A program made the position numbers and the translations under genes. From RGIG8767 sp045531685 (lineage in GTDB: Bacteria; Bacillota; Clostridia; Lachnospirales; Lachnospiraceae), in NCBI GenBank assembly GCA_045531685.1, contig JAZSEL010000068.1, forward strand, positions 1 to 64,000: a DNA stretch of 64,000 nt, given 5' to 3'. Below are positions 59,258 through 64,000 of the stretch, one piece after another. Each line of letters opens with the position of its first letter. Within the stretch, counting starts at the first letter, position 1. The notes beneath the pieces are model-generated. The model saw nothing but the letters and a program-made list of their open reading frames with translations, did no database searches and was not told where the DNA came from.

Positions 59258-60130
59258 ATGGCTGATGAGTACAAGCCGGGCATCCCTGATGATGCGGCTA
59301 AGATAAAAGAAGACAGAAAGAAATTAAAGGCAGACCAAAAGGCACAGAAGAAGGAAGCCAAAAGACGTGCAAAAGAGCTTGCGGCCAGAGAAGAAGATTT
59401 GGACGAGGACAGCTCGGGTCCGGTTATCATTACGACATTAGTAATTATTGTTGTCTGGGTGGGTATTATTTGTGCATTGATTAAATTGGATATAGGCGGA
59501 TTTGGTTCCCAGGTATTGGCCCCGGTTCTTAAGAATGTTCCGGTGGTGAATAAGATTCTCCCGGATGAAACAACGGGAAATGTGAATGTGGAGACACAGG
59601 AGACGGAAGTGGACCTTGCCGGTTACACATCTTTGGAAGAAGCGGTTGAGGACATTCATGAGTTAGAGGGAGAGCTTGTAGATTATCAGGAGGAGCTGAA
59701 TGCCAAGAATGAACGTATTCTGGCATTGGAAGAAGAAATTAAGCGTCTGGAAACCTTTGAGGATATGCAGGTTGAGTTTGAGCGGATTAAGACAGAGTTC
59801 TATAACGAGGTAGTGTATTCGGAAAAAGGACCGGGAGAGGAAGCGTATCAGAAGTATTATGAAGCTATGGACCCGGCAACGGCAGAGGTTTTGTATAAGC
59901 AGGTGGTATCCCAGATAGAGGAAAATGCGGATATTGAAAAATATGCCCAGGCATATGCGGAAATGAAGCCAAAGCAGGCAGCGGGCATCTTTGAAGCCAT
60001 GACAAATGACTTGGATTTGGCGGCAAGGATTTTAGGAGAAATGGAGCCGGATGCCAGAGGTGCCATATTGGGAGTTATGGACCCGGAGGTGGCTGCCAAG
60101 ATTACCAAGATTATGGAGCCGGATTCGTAA
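59258..60130 (+). CDS. MotE-like flagellar protein (MgtE N-terminal-type domain)
   Basis: A 290-residue protein: Lys/Arg/Glu-rich cytoplasmic N-terminus (about 1-55), one membrane segment (about 62-85), a coiled coil (about 125-180) and a C-terminal helical repeat of the MgtE intracellular type (YAEMKPKQAAGIFEAMTNDL, AARILGEMEPDARGAILGVM, VAAKITKIM). Proteins of this plan between fliJ and fliK are called MotE and act as chaperone for MotC in alpha-proteobacteria; the exact role in Firmicutes is less clear. The start follows GAGGTGG. Confidence 0.75.
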   Translation: MADEYKPGIPDDAAKIKEDRKKLKADQKAQKKEAKRRAKELAAREEDLDEDSSGPVIITTLVIIVVWVGIICALIKLDIGGFGSQVLAPVLKNVPVVNKILPDETTGNVNVETQETEVDLAGYTSLEEAVEDIHELEGELVDYQEELNAKNERILALEEEIKRLETFEDMQVEFERIKTEFYNEVVYSEKGPGEEAYQKYYEAMDPATAEVLYKQVVSQIEENADIEKYAQAYAEMKPKQAAGIFEAMTNDLDLAARILGEMEPDARGAILGVMDPEVAAKITKIMEPDS

Positions 60131-60181
60131 AAAATACGTGTAAGTATGGAATAAAAAACAGAAAAAGTATGGTTTTACCCT

Positions 60182-60208
60182 TAAGAAAATCACAGAATGA
60201 ACCGATAA
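60182..60208 (+). promoter_or_regulatory. Possible sigma-28 (SigD) promoter
   Basis: TAAG, 16-bp spacer, CCGATAA resembles the SigD consensus (TAAA-N15-CCGATAA). Transcription would begin near 60215, just before a terminator, inside the flagellar operon. Confidence 0.35.
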
Positions 60209-60246
60209 ACAGTAAGAAGGCAGAAATTGTCTGATTTTGTTTACGG

Positions 60247-60284
60247 AAAACAAGGCGGACATAAGGTGTCTGCCTTGTTTTTTT
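60247..60284 (+). terminator. Internal terminator of the flagellar operon
   Basis: AAAACAAGGC pairs with GCCTTGTTTT (inner GAC/GTC pair) and ends in seven T residues, between the motE-like gene and fliK. It would reduce expression of fliK and later genes or end a short transcript from the site at 60182-60208. Confidence 0.75.
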
Positions 60285-60359
60285 ACTTCAAAGAAGTAAA
60301 AAACGCTCCGCGAGGATGCGGCAAAAGAACCTTGAAAAATGAAGAAAGGAGGATGTTAA

Positions 60360-61721
60360 ATGACCACATCAGCAGTATCGCAGGTTAATCTGTTTGGAAC
60401 CGGTCAGACAGGTGCTACAACTGTTAAAAATGACGGTGCAGAATCGTTTTCACAGATTTTTGCTTCCCAGTCAGAAAGTAAAGCAGAAAGTACACCGGAT
60501 AAGCAACCGGTTAAAACAGAAAATGCGCAGGAAACAAAGGAAAGTTCCCAACAGGAAGATGTGAAAGAAACCGAGCAGGTAACGGACACACAGGAAAGTG
60601 AAGAAGTTACCAATGAGCAGACAAAGGAAGTTGCTGAGGAGGAGGCTACAACCGTTCTTTCAGAAGAAGAATTGGAAGAGGCTGTTGCACAGTTACTTAC
60701 TACAGTACAGGAAGTAATGAATGTCAGTCCTCAGGATATTCAGAATGCTCTTAATGAACTGGGTATGACAGCAGAGGATTTGCTGGATACCAAAAACATT
60801 GCCAAGTTAGTGGTTGCTTTAACAGAGGGTGCAGATGAACTTTCTGTTATGACAAATGAAAACGTATTTGCCAATGTACAGGAGATTACAGCAAAGGCAG
60901 AGGAAATTCTTACAAACATTTCAGAAGAAACAGGAATGAGTTTTGAGGAAATTCAGACAGCAATTGCAAAGATGACAGAAACAGAAACATCCGTAGAAGA
61001 ACCGGTTGTTTTAGCACAGGCAGTTCCGAGAGAGGCAGTGACTACGGAGGAAATGGCAGTTTCCTTAGAAAACAGCCAGCTGGAACAAATGCAGGCAGCA
61101 GCCCCTGACAGAGCATCAGACAGCCGTCAGAGTATGGCAAATGACAACGGGCAGCAGAACACAGGTGATTCACAGATGACATTTGCCCAGACAGTGGCAA
61201 CACAGTTAGAGCAGGCAGTGGCTAAGACCGATGCAGTGACATCATCTTATACCACAACAGCAGAATCGGTTATGAACCAGATTCAGGATACCATCCGCGT
61301 TATGCAGACTCAGGATATGACGGAGATGGAACTTCAGCTTCATCCGGCATCTTTAGGAAATCTGAGAATTCAGATTGCAGCAAAGGAAGGTGTTATTACA
61401 GCAACCTTTACCACGGAAAATGAAGCAGTTAAGGCAGCATTGGAAACCCAGCTTATTACTTTAAAAGAAAGCTTTGAACAGCAGGGCGTTAAGGTAGAGG
61501 CGGTAGAAGTAACCGTTGCATCCCATGCATTTGAGCAGAATTTAAACGGGGATGAGAGCCATGCAGGAGAGCAGGCAGAACCGGAAAAGAAACGGGGAGC
61601 CAGAAGGATTTCTCTTTCCGAATTAACAGCAGAAGATTTGGAAGATGAGTTATCCGATGAAGACCGCATTGTAGCGGAAATGATGAAAGAAAACGGAAAT
61701 ACTGTGGATTACACAGTATAG
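60360..61721 (+). CDS. fliK: Flagellar hook-length control protein FliK
   Basis: A 453-residue secreted ruler: a long, low-complexity Glu/Thr/Gln/Ala-rich N-terminal part (to about 300) and the conserved C-terminal Flg_hook domain (MELQLHPASLGNLRIQIAAK near 322-341). It measures hook length and switches export specificity. AAAGGAGGATG precedes the start. It lies behind an internal terminator. Confidence 0.93.
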   Translation: MTTSAVSQVNLFGTGQTGATTVKNDGAESFSQIFASQSESKAESTPDKQPVKTENAQETKESSQQEDVKETEQVTDTQESEEVTNEQTKEVAEEEATTVLSEEELEEAVAQLLTTVQEVMNVSPQDIQNALNELGMTAEDLLDTKNIAKLVVALTEGADELSVMTNENVFANVQEITAKAEEILTNISEETGMSFEEIQTAIAKMTETETSVEEPVVLAQAVPREAVTTEEMAVSLENSQLEQMQAAAPDRASDSRQSMANDNGQQNTGDSQMTFAQTVATQLEQAVAKTDAVTSSYTTTAESVMNQIQDTIRVMQTQDMTEMELQLHPASLGNLRIQIAAKEGVITATFTTENEAVKAALETQLITLKESFEQQGVKVEAVEVTVASHAFEQNLNGDESHAGEQAEPEKKRGARRISLSELTAEDLEDELSDEDRIVAEMMKENGNTVDYTV

Positions 61722-61733
61722 AAAGGAGAGAAC

Positions 61734-62432
61734 ATGAGCGCAATAGCATCCGTTGTGAATGGTAAGATTGTTAACCAGACCACAGCAGAACAGAAAGCGG
61801 AAGAAGCGAAAAAGACCGCCGGCGGAAGTCTTGACAAGGACGCGTTTTTACAGCTTTTGGTAGCGCAGATGAAATATCAGGATCCATTGGAACCGACATC
61901 CAATACTGAATATATTTCACAGCTTGCCACATTCTCGGAATTGGAAGAAATGCAGAATTTAAGTGCTTCCATGGATATGTCAAGAGCCAATTCATTAGTT
62001 GGACAGTATGTATTTATGAATGAAGAGAACGGATACGCAGAAGGTCAGGTTGATTATGTAGTATACCAGGGCGGTAAGATTTATCTTTCCGTAAATGAAA
62101 AATTATACGATATTGATAATCTGGATACCGTAGCAGATCCGGAATATTTATTAGCAACCCGATTGGCAGAAAGCTTTACAAAAGAACTTGCCAAGCTTCC
62201 AAAGAAGGAATTATTAACAGAGTCACATGTTGATGATATTGAGGCATTAATCAGTGTATATGACAATATGACATCTTATCAGCAGAGTTATATTTCTGAC
62301 GAAACAATGAAAGCATTCAAAGAAGTTCTTGAAGTATACGAAATCCTAAATCCTTCCGGAAAAGCAGAAGGAGAAGGGGAAAAGGCTGAGGGTGAAAAAT
62401 CCGAAGGCGATGATTCCGTAAAAGAAGCATAG
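61734..62432 (+). CDS. flgD: Flagellar hook-capping protein FlgD with an unusual C-terminal domain
   Basis: A 232-residue scaffold for hook assembly. The N-terminal half is classic FlgD: DKDAFLQLLVAQMKYQDPLE (34-53), NTEYISQLATFSELEEMQN (57-75). After a short beta segment (VGQYVFMNEENG to about 130) the usual Ig/Tudor-like domain is not seen; instead residues 155-204 form a helical stretch (LPKKELLTESHVDDIEALIS, VYDNMTSYQQSYISDETM) like helical repeats found in cell-surface proteins, ending in a Lys/Glu/Gly-rich tail. AAAGGAGAG precedes the start. Confidence 0.9.
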   Translation: MSAIASVVNGKIVNQTTAEQKAEEAKKTAGGSLDKDAFLQLLVAQMKYQDPLEPTSNTEYISQLATFSELEEMQNLSASMDMSRANSLVGQYVFMNEENGYAEGQVDYVVYQGGKIYLSVNEKLYDIDNLDTVADPEYLLATRLAESFTKELAKLPKKELLTESHVDDIEALISVYDNMTSYQQSYISDETMKAFKEVLEVYEILNPSGKAEGEGEKAEGEKSEGDDSVKEA

Positions 62433-62455
62433 GCGGGCTCGGGAAAGGTGGTAGC

Positions 62456-62869
62456 ATGAATAATTTACATATTCAAAGAAATCAATTCCTTTCCATCGAG
62501 CAGCTGACAGACACTTACTTGCAGGAAGCCAAAAAGGTACAGAGTTCTGAAAACAGAAACGGAGTATCTTTTGGACAGATTCTGGAAGAAAAAAGTAAAA
62601 GCTTTACACAGGGAAGTGTACTGAAATTTTCCAAACATGCAGCAAACAGACTCAGTACAAGAAATATTGAGCTATCTGAGACACAGGTAATGAGATTGCA
62701 GGATGGGATGGAAAAGGCCAATGCGAAAGGAATCAAAGACTCGCTGGTTTTAATGGACAAGCTGGCATTTATCGTAAATGTACCGAGTTCCACCGTGGTA
62801 ACCGCCATGGACCAGAGTGAAACAAGCGAAAACATTTTTACAAATATAGACGGGGCAGTCATAGTATAG
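62456..62869 (+). CDS. Flagellar operon protein of the TIGR02530 type
   Basis: A 137-residue protein found between flgD and flgE in Firmicute flagellar operons. Conserved stretch SKHAANRLSTRNIELSETQV (about 61-80) and DSLVLMDKLAFIVNVPSSTV (about 97-116). Function not established; position suggests a role in hook assembly. Family name is recalled, not searched. Confidence 0.85.
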   Translation: MNNLHIQRNQFLSIEQLTDTYLQEAKKVQSSENRNGVSFGQILEEKSKSFTQGSVLKFSKHAANRLSTRNIELSETQVMRLQDGMEKANAKGIKDSLVLMDKLAFIVNVPSSTVVTAMDQSETSENIFTNIDGAVIV

Positions 62870-62947
62870 CCGGACCTTTTGGAGGCTAACGTTCCCGACC
62901 GACAGACGGAACGAACACTACCCCTATTTACAGGAGGTCATTTCATT

Positions 62948-64000
62948 ATGATGAGATCAATGTACTCCGGCGTTGCCGGATTAAAAACCCATCAGACAAA
63001 GATGGACGTTATCGGTAATAATATCGCTAACGTAAATACAGTAGCATACAAATCACAGTCCGTTACATTCAGTGAATTAATGTATCAGACAACACAGAAC
63101 GCATCCGGTGCCAATGCCCTTACAGGTACAGCCGGTATTAACGCAAGACAGATTGGTCTTGGTGTTAAGATGGGAGCCATCAATACAGCAATCACAACAG
63201 AAGGTGCTTCCCAGACAACAAATAACCCATTTGACATCCGTATCACAGGTGATTCTTTCTTCATCGTAAGCAATGGTACCGATACCTTCTTTACACGTGA
63301 CGGTTCTTTCTACGTGGACGGTGTTGGTAACCTTGCTATGACAAGTAACGGTTATAATGTAATGGGTTGGCAGGTAGACCCGGAAACTATGGATATTAAA
63401 AAGGATACGGTTTCTGCTCTCCGTGTTATGAGTGCGGAAAACATGACATATCCACCGGAAGCAACAACTAAGGCTTATGTAGCCGGTATCTTAGATAAAA
63501 ATGACACAGATGTTACAAGTTCATCCGGTAAAACTATGAACTTACAGTTCTATGATAATCTGGGATATAGTTATACGGCGAAGTTGGTAATTAAGAGTAC
63601 AGACGTAGAAGGTTCGTATACTGTAAAATTGGATAAAATTCTGGATTCCAACAATGTTCCGATTGATATTAACGGCGTAGCATTGGGAGCAGGTACAGAA
63701 ATTGAAAAGTCAGAGTCATTGGGCCTTGCAGATGGATACAAATGGGATGGAAATAAACTCCAAAAGGATGACGGGACCGGAAATTATACAGATGTGTTTG
63801 AAATCGGTGTAACGGCGTTGGATGATGAAGGTTGGGAAAAATTAGCAACGGCTTATAACAAAGCAGATGACCTTGCTACATTCAAGACCATGAAGATTGT
63901 TCATGAGTATACATATGTAAACACTATTACAGATGCGGGTGGAAATAAGACGGAAGAAACTGTGAATGCAACAGTGGATATTTCGTTAACAGATTTGTTT
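62948..64000 (+). CDS. flgE: Flagellar hook protein FlgE, N-terminal part
   Basis: The first 351 residues of the hook protein; the frame is still open at the window end. N-terminal MMRSMYSGVAGLKTHQTKMD and VIGNNIANVNTVAYKSQSVT are the rod/hook helices, and NPFDIRITGDSFFIVSNG with TRDGSFYVDGVGNLAMTSNG is the shared FlgE/FlgF/FlgG core. CAGGAGGTC precedes the ATG. A small hairpin (CGTTCC / GGAACG, 62890-62913) lies in the 78-bp gap before it. Confidence 0.96.
   Translation, partial: MMRSMYSGVAGLKTHQTKMDVIGNNIANVNTVAYKSQSVTFSELMYQTTQNASGANALTGTAGINARQIGLGVKMGAINTAITTEGASQTTNNPFDIRITGDSFFIVSNGTDTFFTRDGSFYVDGVGNLAMTSNGYNVMGWQVDPETMDIKKDTVSALRVMSAENMTYPPEATTKAYVAGILDKNDTDVTSSSGKTMNLQFYDNLGYSYTAKLVIKSTDVEGSYTVKLDKILDSNNVPIDINGVALGAGTEIEKSESLGLADGYKWDGNKLQKDDGTGNYTDVFEIGVTALDDEGWEKLATAYNKADDLATFKTMKIVHEYTYVNTITDAGGNKTEETVNATVDISLTDLF

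Overview
The window reads as chromosome of a low-GC, flagellated, probably spore-forming Firmicute of the Lachnospiraceae type (Roseburia/Agathobacter/Butyrivibrio-like; genus not provable here). Reasons: strong A/T-rich codon preference, AGGAGG-type ribosome binding sites, consensus sigma-A promoters and hairpin-plus-T terminators, a codY gene directly before a large flagellar operon, an alpha/beta-type small acid-soluble spore protein, and a tig-clpP-clpX-lon-engB block. No phage, integrase, transposase or CRISPR array was seen.

Layout. 0-6.6 kb: starch/maltodextrin use (end of a glycogen phosphorylase, binding protein, two permeases, malQ, LacI regulator) with an elaborate promoter/operator leader. 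6.7-11.6 kb: acyltransferase, MerR-methyltransferase fusion, CYTH protein, DJ-1 protein, spore protein. Both convergent intergenic gaps here carry unusual arrays of hairpin-containing tandem repeats (53-bp and 63-bp periods). 12-19 kb: proteostasis block (trigger factor, ClpP, ClpX, Lon), a GC-rich structured intergenic element, EngB and a VanZ-like protein. 19.1-26.4 kb: a five-gene operon joining sugar-importer permeases and a very large binding lipoprotein to an HlyD-like adaptor and a MacB-like protein. 26.4-33.1 kb: PuuD-like hydrolase, DegV, and a LacI regulator divergent from a deoB-cdd-pdp-deoC nucleoside salvage operon. 33.1-40.8 kb: a chemoreceptor, tRNA-Arg, and an envelope cluster (LtaS-like, YfhO-like, Lgt) with small proteins. 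41-45.6 kb: LacI regulator with its predicted operators, an uncharacterised 617-aa protein, a zinc-ribbon protein and a GH53 galactanase. 45.6-48.7 kb: rRNA methyltransferase, degenerate amidase, RdgB and a phosphodiesterase. 48.8-49.5 kb: a six-tRNA operon. 49.6-52.6 kb: topA and codY. 52.7 kb to the end: flagellar operon flgB-flgC-fliE-fliF-fliG-fliH-fliI-fliJ-(motE-like)-fliK-flgD-(TIGR02530-like)-flgE.

How it fits together: the cell imports maltodextrins and probably galactan oligosaccharides through ABC importers lacking a local ATPase, each set next to a LacI regulator; it salvages deoxynucleosides; CodY adjoins the motility operon. The most unusual items are a tRNA with a histidine-type body (G-1:C73) but a GGG proline anticodon, the two hairpin repeat arrays, the hybrid importer/adaptor operon, a FlgD with an extra helical C-terminal domain, and several neat promoter arrangements (mirror-image divergent promoter, promoter buried in a terminator, probable leaderless mRNA).
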